In this document: positions 17,286 through 25,418 of the stretch, piece by piece
Numbering within the stretch: the first letter of the stretch is position 1
How the letters are laid out: every line of letters starts with the position of its first letter
NCBI RefSeq assembly: GCF_013282805.1
Contig: NZ_CP054038.1
Location: 3,348,001-3,412,000, forward strand
Direction: 5' to 3'
Origin: Microbacterium hominis
Lineage (GTDB): Bacteria; Actinomycetota; Actinomycetes; Actinomycetales; Microbacteriaceae
Length of the DNA stretch: 64,000 nucleotides
Program-made: the position numbers and the translations under genes
Notes under the pieces: model-generated
What the model saw: only the letters and a program-made list of their open reading frames with translations
Database searches by the model: none
Told to the model about the DNA's origin: nothing

Positions 17286-17369
17286 TTGCCGAGAACAGGT
17301 GATCCGGCGGAGACAGGCCGGGCGCGGCATCCATCGTCCTGTCCTCGGCAGATCACCTGATCTGGGCAA
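17286..17369 (+). repeat. 84-bp hairpin element, copy C
   Basis: A 34-bp arm beginning TTGCCGAGAACAGGTGATCC, a 16-bp centre, and a 34-bp arm ending GATCTGGGCAA. It is identical to copy D 201 bp downstream. Copies A and B near 8.2-8.4 kb are the same element inverted. The gap 17241-17730 contains only repeats and no supportable gene. Confidence 0.9.
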
Positions 17370-17486
17370 CGCGGCGGGCAGCGCGGCAACCGGGCGGGCA
17401 GCGCGGCGACCGCCTGCGCGGCGACCGGGCGGGCAGCACGGCAACCGGGCGGGCCGCGCGGCGACCGCCCGCGCGGCGGCGCGGTC

Positions 17487-17570
17487 TTGCCGAGAACAGG
17501 TGATCCGGCGGAGACAGGCCGGGCGCGGCATCCATCGTCCTGTCCTCGGCAGATCACCTGATCTGGGCAA
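17487..17570 (+). repeat. 84-bp hairpin element, copy D
   Basis: Identical to copy C across all 84 bases. The intervening 117 bp consist of imperfect GCGGCAACCGGGCGG-like direct repeats. Confidence 0.9.
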
Positions 17571-17581
17571 CGCGGCGGGCG

Positions 17582-17632
17582 GGGCAACGCGCAACGCAGG
17601 GCAACGCGCAACGCAGGGCAACGCGCAACGCG
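17582..17632. repeat. 17-bp tandem repeat, three units
   Basis: Three consecutive copies of GGGCAACGCGCAACGCA, the last differing only in its final base. It lies directly behind hairpin copy D and about 100 bp after the end of the rskA-like gene, which reads toward it. Confidence 0.9.
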
Positions 17633-17730
17633 GGACAACACGCGGGGCCAGAGCGGCGACGCGCGCGACGCGGCGCGACGTCGCGACGCCGCAGTGGCGG
17701 CCGCTCGACGTCGCCCCGGCGCGGCAGCGT

Positions 17731-18462
17731 CTACACCTGGTCGAGCTCCCCCCGCACGATCGAGTCTCCCGAGTGCGCGGGGTCGCCGTCGATCGGCTCG
17801 ACCGACACGTCGACGAGGCTGTACTCGGCGAGGTCGACGCCGTCGGGGATCGCGAACGACCCCGTGTCTCCCTCGAGCACCCCGAGGCTGATGAGCGCCC
17901 CGGCGTCGTTGCGGATGAGCCACACCTCGCGGTACGTGTCGGGCACAGCGTCGCTGCCCACCGTCACCACGAGCCGGCGCGCGCCGTCGCGCGACTCCTC
18001 GACATCGGCCGTGCCGGTCGCACCCGGGTGGTCGGGGAACGGATCCAGCGCGGCGGTGGCGATGGATGCCGGGCTCAGCGAGCTCGTGACGACCCAGGCT
18101 CCGATCCCGACGCCCGCGACGAGCACGAGCGAGGCGGCGAGCGCCCACATCGTGCGCATCCGCCCGCGACGCGGTGCAGCGTCGTCATCGGCCGCGGTCG
18201 TCGGCGGCGCCTCCGCCGGGGCCTGCGCAGGATGGGCCGGATCGATGCCGAGCTCGTCGGCGATCGCGCCCCACACCCGGTCGGGCGGCGATTCGAGGTC
18301 GCCGTCGGCGACCACGGTGCGCGCGACCTGCACGGTCTCCTGCAGCTCGGCGAGCTCGGCCGCACAGGCCGGGCAGGAGCGCAGGTGTGCGCAGTCGGCC
18401 AGCGAGGCCACCGACTCGCCGAGGGCGAGAAGGGCCATCTGTTCGGGGTCAAGGTGCGACAT
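17731..18462 (-). CDS. rskA: RskA-like anti-sigma factor
   Basis: A 243-residue membrane anti-sigma factor that should sequester the ECF sigma factor encoded just upstream. The N-terminal zinc-associated anti-sigma domain has the HxxxCxxC motif (His26, Cys30, Cys33). A cytoplasmic linker follows, then one transmembrane helix near residues 105-125 (MWALAASLVLVAGVGIGAWVV) and an extracytoplasmic RskA-type domain ending in DVSVEPIDGDPAHSGDSIVRGEL. The ATG at 18460-18462 has GGAGGT upstream and overlaps the sigma-factor gene by 14 nt. It is the last gene of the DUF4397, sortase, sigma, anti-sigma operon. Signal-induced proteolysis, as known for RskA proteins, probably releases the sigma factor. 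Confidence 0.9.
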   Translation of the reverse strand: MSHLDPEQMALLALGESVASLADCAHLRSCPACAAELAELQETVQVARTVVADGDLESPPDRVWGAIADELGIDPAHPAQAPAEAPPTTAADDDAAPRRGRMRTMWALAASLVLVAGVGIGAWVVTSSLSPASIATAALDPFPDHPGATGTADVEESRDGARRLVVTVGSDAVPDTYREVWLIRNDAGALISLGVLEGDTGSFAIPDGVDLAEYSLVDVSVEPIDGDPAHSGDSIVRGELDQV

Positions 18463-19003
18463 GGGAGACCTCCAATCTGTCGCGCATGCGGGTGAGACTT
18501 CGTCGGATGTGGCTCTTGACGGTGCCGAGGGGCATATCGAGCCGTTCGCTGATCTCGACGTGGGTGAGATCGTCGAAGAACGCCATGCGCACCACGGTCT
18601 GCGCATCGGGTTCGAGCTGTTCGATCTCGTTCGCGACCAGCAGCGTGTCGGCGAGATCGGGGGGTTCGCGCACGAGGTCGTCGGGGCGGGTGGTGCGCAG
18701 CACCTCCTCTTCGACGGCGCGCACGCGGGCGCGGGCTTCGTGGGCGTCGGCGATGCGCCGCCGCGCGATCACCATGAGCCACGTCGAGAGCTTCGCCTTG
18801 CGGGCGTCGAAGGAGGCGCGCGAAGTCCACGCGGACACGAACGTGCGCTGGGTCACGTCTTCGGCGTCGCCGCGGTCGCCCAGCGAACGCAGTGCGAGCG
18901 TGAACACCACCGGCGACCACCTCCGGTACAGCTCGGCGAGCGCGCGCTCGTCGCCGCGGCGGAACCGCTCGGCGAGCTCCGCGTCGGGACCTTCATCGAC
19001 CAT
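18449..19003 (-). CDS. sigK: ECF RNA polymerase sigma factor, SigK-like
   Basis: A 184-residue extracytoplasmic-function sigma-70 factor. Region 2 reads ALAELYRRWSPVVFTLALRSLGDRGDAEDVTQRTF and STWLMVIARRRIAD, for -10 recognition. Region 4 is YVHI-like (DDLTHVEISERLDMPLGTVKSHIRRSLTRMR), for -35 recognition. The ATG at 19001-19003 with upstream GAGGAAG is preferred. The frame stays open further upstream, but a longer start would run into the sortase gene. Its partner anti-sigma follows with a 14-nt overlap. The neighbouring fasciclin protein and twin GCATCC-N16-CGGAA promoters parallel mycobacterial SigK, which drives the fasciclin genes mpt70/mpt83. The SigK assignment rests on that context and sequence resemblance. 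Confidence 0.88.
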   Translation of the reverse strand: MVDEGPDAELAERFRRGDERALAELYRRWSPVVFTLALRSLGDRGDAEDVTQRTFVSAWTSRASFDARKAKLSTWLMVIARRRIADAHEARARVRAVEEEVLRTTRPDDLVREPPDLADTLLVANEIEQLEPDAQTVVRMAFFDDLTHVEISERLDMPLGTVKSHIRRSLTRMRDRLEVSHVAP

Positions 19004-19025
19004 GTGCTTGCGTCTTCCTCGTCGC

Positions 19026-19706
19026 TCATGCCGGTCGCGCGACGGCGACCACGTTGTCACGGTAGCGGCCGGTGGCCGCGTCGAACGGACCGCCGCACGT
19101 GATGATGACCACGGCGGGGGCGCCCTCTCGGGCGAATATGTCGTCGACCGGCAGGTCGGTCTTCGGGTAGTACGTCACGGACTCCACGATGTACGACCGG
19201 GCCTGCCCGGTCTCGTCGGTGAGCGAGACGGCGGCGCCGGGTGCCACCTCCCGCAGCCGGGCGAGCGGGCCGATCGGGTACTGCGGGGCATCCACGTGGG
19301 CCGACAGCACGATGTGCCCGGAGGTCGACGGGGCGTCGGGGCCGAAGCGGTACCACCCGGCCACGGCGGGGTCCACCGGCAGCGCCATCTGCGTGCCGTC
19401 CACTCCGACCGGCTCGACCGGCATGTCGACGCCGATCGCGTCCAGCCGCAGTCGGCTGGGCGCGACAGGTGCCGCCACCGGCGCGAGCGTGCTCGAGACG
19501 ACCGGAACGTCGACGGCGGGCGTGGGCGCCGCAGTCGGCGTGGGGGTGGGGGTGGATGCCGGTGGCTGCGGTGCCGCGGTCGTCGGGGCTCCGCACCCCG
19601 CCAGCAGCACACCTGCCGCCACCAGCGCGGCGGCGAGCGGCGCCGCCGCGCCCGCGATGCGGGCCCGGCGGCGCCTCTCCCGTCCCCAGTGGGTGGCCGC
19701 GATCAT
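19026..19706 (-). CDS. Class F sortase
   Basis: A 226-residue membrane-anchored transpeptidase that joins surface proteins to the cell wall. The N-terminus is basic, followed by a hydrophobic helix ending in AGC and a Thr/Pro-rich linker (TPTPTPTAAPTPA). The catalytic domain shows the sortase triad: His in VLSAHVDAPQYPIGPL, Cys in VVIITCGGPFD, and Arg in GRYRDNVVAVA near the C-terminus. The ATG overlaps the stop codon of the DUF4397 gene (ATGA). The DUF4397 protein upstream ends in a membrane helix plus arginines and is the obvious candidate substrate. The LAGC-like text could also make it a lipoprotein. Confidence 0.9.
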   Translation of the reverse strand: MIAATHWGRERRRRARIAGAAAPLAAALVAAGVLLAGCGAPTTAAPQPPASTPTPTPTAAPTPAVDVPVVSSTLAPVAAPVAPSRLRLDAIGVDMPVEPVGVDGTQMALPVDPAVAGWYRFGPDAPSTSGHIVLSAHVDAPQYPIGPLARLREVAPGAAVSLTDETGQARSYIVESVTYYPKTDLPVDDIFAREGAPAVVIITCGGPFDAATGRYRDNVVAVARPA

Positions 19707-20536
19707 GCGCGGTCGGCGGCCTCTCGACGACGGCTGACGAGCACACCGGTCACGGCGGCGGCGGCGACGATGGCGCCGACCCCGACGATCCACAGCGCGG
19801 TCATCTGCGTGTCGCGCTCGGCCAGGTACCCGGCGGTGCCGGAGGGCACGCCGTCAGGGCTCGAGTGCATGCCGGTCACGTTCTGCACGGCGAGAGCGAG
19901 GTTGCCCGCCTCGGCGCTGCCCCACGCGTAGACGATGGTGAGGGCGCCTTCGCTGACCGTCACATCAGCCGGGCCGATCACCGGATCGGTGGTGCCCTCG
20001 AGCGCGACGGCGGCCTCGATGGTGCCCGCGGCCAGGTCGAGGCTGGATTCCTCGGGGTTCACCAGACCCGTGATGACGGGCGAGCCGCCCGCGAGGATGT
20101 CGACGGCGGGCGCGGCCGCGACGTGGCGCACCGTCAGGCGGCCCTCTCCGGCCGCGGTGGCCGAGGTGTCGTTGACGAACGGCGTGAGGGTCGGGTCGCC
20201 GCCTTCGCTCAGGTGGGCGACGGCGGTGTAGTTCATTCCGGCCTCGAGCGTGAGCGTCGCCGGTCCCAGCACGGGCGAGCTGGCGTCGGCCGCGTCGGTG
20301 GCGGTGAGCGCGACCTCGTAGTCGCCGGCGGCGAGTTCGAGCGGGCCGGCCAGGTCGCCGGGGGCGAAGTCATCGAGTGTGAGTTCCCCGTTGACGTAGA
20401 CGTCGACCGGGGTGTCGGGGATGCCGTGAAGAACCGAGAGCATCGCGGACTCTGCGGTGCTCGCAGAGGCGGGCACGGCGAGGCCGAATGCGGCCACGAG
20501 GCCGGCGGCGATGCCGGCGGCGGTTGTCTTGCGCAT
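19703..20536 (-). CDS. DUF4397 surface protein with C-terminal anchor
   Basis: A 277-residue secreted protein. A signal peptide (MRKTTAAGIAAGLVAAFGLAVPASA) is followed by two DUF4397 beta-domains (AMLSVLHGIPDTPVDVYVNGELTLDDFAPGD and LTVRHVAAAPAVDILAGGSPV). The C-terminus has VPSGTAG, a hydrophobic helix (TALWIVGVGAIVAAAAVTGVLV) and SRRREAADRA, a sorting-signal layout, although the LPXTG motif is not canonical. GGAGGAG lies before the ATG. It is the first gene of the sigma-factor operon and is transcribed from a SigK-like promoter at 20607-20634. It is likely anchored by the sortase next door. Its function is unknown. Confidence 0.85.
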   Translation of the reverse strand: MRKTTAAGIAAGLVAAFGLAVPASASTAESAMLSVLHGIPDTPVDVYVNGELTLDDFAPGDLAGPLELAAGDYEVALTATDAADASSPVLGPATLTLEAGMNYTAVAHLSEGGDPTLTPFVNDTSATAAGEGRLTVRHVAAAPAVDILAGGSPVITGLVNPEESSLDLAAGTIEAAVALEGTTDPVIGPADVTVSEGALTIVYAWGSAEAGNLALAVQNVTGMHSSPDGVPSGTAGYLAERDTQMTALWIVGVGAIVAAAAVTGVLVSRRREAADRA

Positions 20537-20606
20537 GTGTCTCCTCCTGATCTCAGCGGATGGTGTCCGCTTCGGGACGCCACCGGTTGGTGCCGTCACA
20601 GGGTTC

Positions 20607-20634
20607 CTTCCGCCCATCGCCGCGGCGCGGATGC
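20607..20634 (-). promoter_or_regulatory. SigK-like promoter of the DUF4397-sortase-sigma operon
   Basis: On the minus strand the -35 GCATCC (20634-20629), a 16-nt spacer and the -10 CGGAAG (20612-20607) match the fasciclin promoter on the other strand in all but one -10 base. They resemble the CCATCC/CCGAAT pattern described for mycobacterial SigK. The start codon is 70 nt downstream. Confidence 0.6.
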
Positions 20635-20668
20635 ACCCGCATCGAATTGACTCTCGATCGTGCCGGCT

Positions 20669-20696
20669 GCATCCGCGGCGCCGGGTGGGGCGGAAT
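20669..20696 (+). promoter_or_regulatory. SigK-like promoter of the fasciclin gene
   Basis: GCATCC (20669-20674), 16 nt, CGGAAT (20691-20696), 50 nt before the fasciclin ATG. The same element stands on the opposite strand at 20634-20607. Confidence 0.62.
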
Positions 20697-20746
20697 ACCC
20701 CTGTGCCGGCATCCACCGGCACATCGGTCACCGAAGGAGATGAGCA

Positions 20747-21340
20747 ATGAAGAAGACCCCGAAGCTGGTCCTGGCCGCAGCCGCAGCCACCGCGCTCGTG
20801 CTCGGCATCGCGCCGGCCGCCCAGGCCTCCGGCGGGAGCGCGCCGGGCTCGATCGTCGACGTCGCGGTCGCCGCGTCGGGCGGAGGCACTCCCGACGCCA
20901 ACCCGGCGGACTACGACATCCTCGTGCAGGCGCTCATCGCCACCGGACTCGATGCGGCACTGGCCGACACGAGCCAGACCTACACGGTGTTCGCCCCGAA
21001 CGACCGCGCGTTCCTGCGGCTGGTCGGCGACCTGACCGGCTCGATGCCGGCTTCCGAGGCCGATGCGCTGGCGACCATCACGAGCAGCTTCACCGGGGAG
21101 CAGATCTCGAACGTGCTGCTCTACCACGTGGTGGCCGGACGCGAACTCGGGCCGGTGAAGGTCATCACCTCGAAGTCGCTCACGATGGCCAACGGCGGCA
21201 TCGTCAAGCCCCGCGGCATCAACCTCCGCGACGAGACGCCGGCGCTCGCCGACCCGCGTCTGGTGATCCGCGGACTGAACATCGACGCCTCCAACGGCGT
21301 CATCCACACCATCGACCGGGTGCTCGTGCCCGCGATGTGA
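20747..21340 (+). CDS. Secreted fasciclin-domain protein
   Basis: A 197-residue secreted protein. A signal peptide (MKKTPKLVLAAAAATALVLGIAPAAQA) precedes one fasciclin (FAS1) domain from about residue 38 to the end. The domain has the H1 box YTVFAPNDRAFLRL, YHVVAGR and the H2-like GVIHTIDRVLVPAM. FAS1 domains mediate adhesion. The nearest known relatives in context are the mycobacterial antigens MPT70 and MPT83. AAGGAGATGAGCA before the ATG is a good ribosome-binding site. It is divergent from the DUF4397-sortase-sigma-anti-sigma operon and shares its promoter type, so it is probably the main target of that sigma factor. No anchor is visible, so it is likely released. Confidence 0.92.
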   Translation: MKKTPKLVLAAAAATALVLGIAPAAQASGGSAPGSIVDVAVAASGGGTPDANPADYDILVQALIATGLDAALADTSQTYTVFAPNDRAFLRLVGDLTGSMPASEADALATITSSFTGEQISNVLLYHVVAGRELGPVKVITSKSLTMANGGIVKPRGINLRDETPALADPRLVIRGLNIDASNGVIHTIDRVLVPAM

Positions 21341-21351
21341 GGCTTCCGAGA

Positions 21352-21434
21352 CGGCTGACCCAGTATCAGCCGGGGCGGGGAGGATGCCCGTCAGCAGCGC
21401 CCGCTCGTCGTGCGGCGGGCGCCGCATCCTCCCC
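21352..21434. terminator. Stem-loops between convergent fasciclin and PhyH genes
   Basis: CGGCTGA/TCAGCCG (21352-21372) is followed by a long stem with perfect 11-bp outer arms GGGGAGGATGC (21377-21387) and GCATCCTCCCC (21424-21434) and a GC-rich inner stem. It ends just before the PhyH stop codon. There is no T-tract, which is usual for this GC content. Confidence 0.5.
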
Positions 21435-21435
21435 G

Positions 21436-22386
21436 TCACCCATCGCCCCGCGGGAGCGCCCCCGCGGGGCGATGTTCTGCCGCCGGCACGCTGCCGGCCG
21501 AGCAGTACGAACCGGGCGAGTGCACGCCGTGCGCGATGCGCAGCTCCTCGGCGTCGTCGAGCCCGGCCGCCGGCCGGAAACGCTCCGACGGCGCCCACGC
21601 GAAGCCCTGCTCGCCGGGGTGTCGCTCGGCCCACGCGCGCAGGGCCACCGGCAGCAGGCGCATGCGCCGGTCGATCCACCCGGCGTCCCACGGCCCTTCG
21701 TCGACGATCTGCTCGGCGGCCCGGAACTCGTAGTAGACCGTGCGGCGCAGATCGCCGCCGGAGGTCGGCTCGGAGCCGTGCACGATCATGACGTCGTGCA
21801 CGAGCACGTCCCCGGGCTCCATCTCCACCTGCACCACACCCGGCGCATCCCAGCCGTACTCGTCGCGCAGCGCGCAGATGTCGACGGGTCGGCGCTGCGA
21901 ACCGGGTGCGACGCGCAGGGCGCCGTTTCCGATGCGGGACGCGTCGAGGTACACGTCGATGTTGAAGATGCGGTGCGTGCGAGGATGCACCGCGTCCTGG
22001 TGCCACTCGATCGGCGCGCCGTCGCCGGCCGCCTTGAACACGAGCGACTCGTATGTGGGCACGAAGGAGTCACCCGCGAGACTCGCGGCGATGCCGAGGA
22101 TCGCCGGGTCGCCGAGCAGCTCGAGCGAGGCATCCTCCCCCTTCGCGTGCAGGTAGTTGACCCGGAACAGCACGTCGCGCTCTCCGCGGCGGGCGAAGTT
22201 GTAGTCGGGGTCGTCCCCCGCTGCGCGGGCGCTCGCCTGTCCGTCCGCGATCCATCGATCGGATGCCCGCTGCAGCCGCTCCAGAAGATCGGCGGGCACT
22301 CGGTCACGCAGCACCAGGTATCCGTCGCGGTCGAAGCTCGCCACCTGCTCGTCGGTCAGCAGGTGGGGCGCCAGGGTCGATTCCAT
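21436..22386 (-). CDS. Phytanoyl-CoA dioxygenase (PhyH) family protein
   Basis: A 316-residue Fe(II)/2-oxoglutarate-dependent oxygenase. The metal triad is WHQD (His129, Asp131) with the distal His203 in VHGSEP, and Arg215 in RRTVYYEFR fits the 2-oxoglutarate-binding role. The double-stranded beta-helix spans roughly 105-235. Such proteins hydroxylate varied small molecules, and their substrates rarely follow from sequence. It is divergent from an AraC regulator gene 72 bp away, a common pairing that suggests regulation by it. AAGGAC precedes the ATG at 22384-22386. The C-terminal 20 residues are low in complexity. Confidence 0.87.
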   Translation of the reverse strand: MESTLAPHLLTDEQVASFDRDGYLVLRDRVPADLLERLQRASDRWIADGQASARAAGDDPDYNFARRGERDVLFRVNYLHAKGEDASLELLGDPAILGIAASLAGDSFVPTYESLVFKAAGDGAPIEWHQDAVHPRTHRIFNIDVYLDASRIGNGALRVAPGSQRRPVDICALRDEYGWDAPGVVQVEMEPGDVLVHDVMIVHGSEPTSGGDLRRTVYYEFRAAEQIVDEGPWDAGWIDRRMRLLPVALRAWAERHPGEQGFAWAPSERFRPAAGLDDAEELRIAHGVHSPGSYCSAGSVPAAEHRPAGALPRGDG

Positions 22387-22458
22387 GTCATGTCCTTTCC
22401 ACGCTCGACGCTACGTGCGAGAATTCCGTGATTGTTACGCGCAAGGAGCGGATAAGTC

Positions 22459-23256
22459 CTGATTTCACACAACGACAGCTTCGGCCTGGCCTGCTGGAGC
22501 GGAAGCACGCGCGAGATGGCCGATGCGCATCGCCACGACGATCTGGAGATCAACCTGTCTGCGCACGACCTCGACTACGTGATCGGCGGGCGGGTCGTGT
22601 CGATCCCGGCGCAGCGGCCGGCGGTGTTCTGGGCGGGGCGCCCGCACCAGCTGGTGGGCGGAGGCGGCGGCACCGCCACCTGGATCACGATCCCCACCCC
22701 CGTCCTCCTGTCGTGGGGCGCCGGCCGGGAGGCGCTCAGTCGGCTGCTGGGCGGCGAGGTCATCGTCGGGTCCGCCGCCATGACCGTGAGCTCGGAGTCG
22801 ACCGAGCGCTGGGGGCGCGAACTCGCCGCGGATGACGCGGCGGCACGCCGGCCGGCGGCGCTCGAGATCGAGGCGCTGCTGGCCCGGCTCCTCCAGGTCG
22901 CCCCCGCCGTCCCCGTCGAGCGTCCGGCAGCGGGCATCGACCGCGCCGGCGAGATGGCGCTGTTCATCGCCGCTCACCTCGGTCGGGCGATCGGTGTCGC
23001 CGAGGTCGCCGCGCACGTTCGTCTGCATCCGCAGTCGGCCACACGCGTCTTCCGGGAGGCCACCGGCGTCACGATCTCCGAGTACCTCCTGCAATGCCGG
23101 ATCTCCGAAGCGCAGCGGCTGCTCATGACTGGCGACGAACCGGTGGATGCCGTGCGGGTGCGCGCGGGGTTCGGGTCGTCGTCGGCCTTCCACGCCGCGT
23201 TCCAGCGGGCGACCGGGAGCACGCCGCTGGCCTTCCGGCGCGCGCGCTCGGGCTGA
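22459..23256 (+). CDS. AraC-family transcriptional regulator (possible CTG start)
   Basis: An activator with an N-terminal cupin-like sensor (HRHDDLEINLSAHDLDYVIGG, WAGRPHQLV) and a C-terminal AraC double helix-turn-helix (IGVAEVAAHVRLHPQSATRVFREATGVTISEYLLQCRISEAQRLLM). The first ATG is at 22516. However, the conserved-looking run LISHNDSFGLACWSGSTREM continues 19 codons upstream in frame to an in-frame TAA. The only initiator candidates there are CTG 22459 and ATT 22462. AAGGAG at 22443-22448 is spaced correctly for the CTG. I therefore extend the gene to 22459 with 265 residues; the conservative version is 22516-23256. It is divergent from the PhyH gene. Confidence 0.72.
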   Translation: MISHNDSFGLACWSGSTREMADAHRHDDLEINLSAHDLDYVIGGRVVSIPAQRPAVFWAGRPHQLVGGGGGTATWITIPTPVLLSWGAGREALSRLLGGEVIVGSAAMTVSSESTERWGRELAADDAAARRPAALEIEALLARLLQVAPAVPVERPAAGIDRAGEMALFIAAHLGRAIGVAEVAAHVRLHPQSATRVFREATGVTISEYLLQCRISEAQRLLMTGDEPVDAVRVRAGFGSSSAFHAAFQRATGSTPLAFRRARSG

Positions 23257-23290
23257 CCCGCGCGCGGGGCGTCTCCGCGGTCGATGCGAC

Positions 23291-25411
23291 TCAGAGCCGC
23301 GTGAACTCCAGCAGCAGGAGCTGCTCGGGTGCGAGCAGCGGCATCGGCAGACCCGTCTCGGCCAGCAGTCGCCCGGGCAGCTCGATGCCACCGTCGCGGT
23401 ACCACGGCGGATCCTGGTCGGCGATGATGCGCGGCCCGTCCGCGATCGGCACGGGCGCTACCCGGTAGCGGGCGTCGGCGTCGAGTCCCGGGAATCGGAG
23501 GGCGGGCGGCAGCGCCGCGGCGGGCGTGTCGACCGTCGCCACCGAGAAGAGCGCCTCGGAGCGGTCGTGGGCCACGACCCCGTGCGCGACGACCGCGGGA
23601 TCATCGGTGTCGATCCGCACGACACGGCCGGAGTGCAGCAGATCCCGCCTTCGGCGGTACTCATCCGCCCACGCGGCGAGCTGCGCCCGTTCGCCCTCCG
23701 AGGTCTGCGCGACGTTCCACTCGATCCCGGCGCTGCCGAACAGCGCCGTGCCGAGGCGGAACGACGTCGCCGCGGTGCGCCCGGTGGTGTGGGCCTCCGG
23801 CGCGCCGACGTGCGCCCCGAGGTACTCGGGCGGCAGCAGGAGGGTCGTCCACGCGTGGATGCGCTGACGTTCGACCGGATCGTTGCAGTCGCTCGGCCAC
23901 ACGCGATCGACGTGCGGCAGCATCCCGATATCGAGGCGGGCGCCCCCGGAGGCGCAGGATTCGATCTCCACTCCCGGATGGGCAGCGCGCAGGCGATCGA
24001 TCAGGGCGTACACCGCCGCGGTCTGCGCGTGGGCGCGCGCGTGCAGCAGGTCGCGGTTGTGGTCCCATTTCAGGAACGCGATGTCGTAGGTGCGCAGCAG
24101 CGCGTCGAGGCACTCGAACACGTGGTCCGCGGCGCCGGGTGCGCTGAGATCCAGTGCGCGCTGGAACCGCCACTCGAGGTCGCCGCCACGACCCAGCATC
24201 CATTCGGGGTGCTCCCGGGCGAGTGCGGAGTCCGCGCTGATCATCTCGGGCTCGACCCACAGACCGAACTGCATGCCGGCGGCGTGGACGCGCTCGACGA
24301 GCGGTCCCAGCCCCTGCGGCCACACCTGCGGATCGACCGTCCAGTCGCCGAGGGCCCGGCGATCGTCGCGGCGCCCGAGGAACCAGCCGTCGTCGAGCAC
24401 GAATCGCTCGACCCCGACCTCGGCGGCCGCGGCGATGAGCGGCTCGAGCTTCTCCAGCGACTGGTCGAAGTAGACGGCCTCCCACGTGTTGAGGGTGAGC
24501 GGCCGAGGGCGCGGCGGCGGCGCCTGCCAGGAGCGCACCCACGCGTGCGTGCGATCGGAGATGCCGTTGAGCCCCTCGGCGGAGTACACCGCGACGCTCC
24601 AGGCGCCGGTGTGCCGGCGCCCGGCATCCACGACCACCTCGCCGGGGGCCAGCAGCTCCTGCGCGGCGAGGGTCGACGGACCGAGCGCCGACCGCTCGGC
24701 CCACACGGCCGTGTCGCCGCTCCAGGCGGCGTGCACCGCCCACACCTCGCCGGCCTCGAAGGAGAACCCGGGGGTGCCGGCCGCCAGCACGAAAGCGTTG
24801 TCGTGCCCGCCGCGGCCGTGGCGGGATTCGCGCGCGTGGATGCCGTCGCGCAGGGGCCCGCGGATCGGGCGGCGCTCGCGCGCCCACAGGCCGGTGAAGT
24901 CGAGCAGGTCGCCCGCCCGCGCCGGGATCGGGAGGAGGATGCCGGCGGCAGCGAGATCCAGCGGTTCGACACCGTCGTTGTGCACGGTGGCGCGCGAGCG
25001 CAGCAGTCCCTGTGCGGTGAGCTCGAGATCGAGCTCCACTGTGACAGCCGCCTCGTCATCGCGCACGGTCATCCGCAGCGCCGAGGCCTCGGCGCGATCC
25101 TCGCGACGCTCCCTCACGGCGCGCAGCCGCGGGGCGCGGGCCGCCCGGGCCGCAGGAGTGTCGCCGCGCCGGGAGAACTGCAACGCGGGGCGGCCGGTCC
25201 AGCCGTCGCCGAGCCCGGCGGCCAGCGTCAGCCGGAACGGCACGTCGATCGACGACGGCGGCACGGCGGGAGTGGATGCCGCGGCCAGCGCGGCGAGGTC
25301 TTCGTCGTCGAGCGGGCCGAGGTCGCGCCCCCAGTGGAGCACGACCGGCACGCCCGCGCCGCGGGCGTCGACGACGACGCTGACGCCCGCGGCACGGAGG
25401 TGATGGATCAC
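23291..25411 (-). CDS. GH36 alpha-galactosidase
   Basis: A 706-residue cytosolic retaining alpha-galactosidase, the usual size for the bacterial GH36 tetramer-forming group. The N-terminal beta-supersandwich is followed by the TIM barrel with VLDDGWFLGRRDD, WVEPEMIS, the nucleophile in FLKWDHNRD (Asp450), the binding loop ESCASGGARLD, and the acid/base in VWPSDCNDP (Asp508). The frame is open further, but the GTG at 25409-25411 lies 7 nt after the stop of the binding-protein gene and starts the conserved domain. It is the last gene of the operon GH42, two permeases, binding protein, GH36. It would release galactose from raffinose-, melibiose- or galactan-type substrates. Confidence 0.92.
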   Translation of the reverse strand: MIHHLRAAGVSVVVDARGAGVPVVLHWGRDLGPLDDEDLAALAAASTPAVPPSSIDVPFRLTLAAGLGDGWTGRPALQFSRRGDTPAARAARAPRLRAVRERREDRAEASALRMTVRDDEAAVTVELDLELTAQGLLRSRATVHNDGVEPLDLAAAGILLPIPARAGDLLDFTGLWARERRPIRGPLRDGIHARESRHGRGGHDNAFVLAAGTPGFSFEAGEVWAVHAAWSGDTAVWAERSALGPSTLAAQELLAPGEVVVDAGRRHTGAWSVAVYSAEGLNGISDRTHAWVRSWQAPPPRPRPLTLNTWEAVYFDQSLEKLEPLIAAAAEVGVERFVLDDGWFLGRRDDRRALGDWTVDPQVWPQGLGPLVERVHAAGMQFGLWVEPEMISADSALAREHPEWMLGRGGDLEWRFQRALDLSAPGAADHVFECLDALLRTYDIAFLKWDHNRDLLHARAHAQTAAVYALIDRLRAAHPGVEIESCASGGARLDIGMLPHVDRVWPSDCNDPVERQRIHAWTTLLLPPEYLGAHVGAPEAHTTGRTAATSFRLGTALFGSAGIEWNVAQTSEGERAQLAAWADEYRRRRDLLHSGRVVRIDTDDPAVVAHGVVAHDRSEALFSVATVDTPAAALPPALRFPGLDADARYRVAPVPIADGPRIIADQDPPWYRDGGIELPGRLLAETGLPMPLLAPEQLLLLEFTRL

Positions 25412-25418
25412 GCGGAGG

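Noticed and set aside
17263..18495. Long plus-strand frame over hairpin copies C and D and opposite rskA
   Set aside because: Composed of the repeats and the antisense of the anti-sigma gene.
20537..22006. Upstream extension of the DUF4397 frame to about 22006
   Set aside because: It would cross the divergent fasciclin gene. A signal peptide, a ribosome-binding site and a SigK-like promoter all place the start at 20536.
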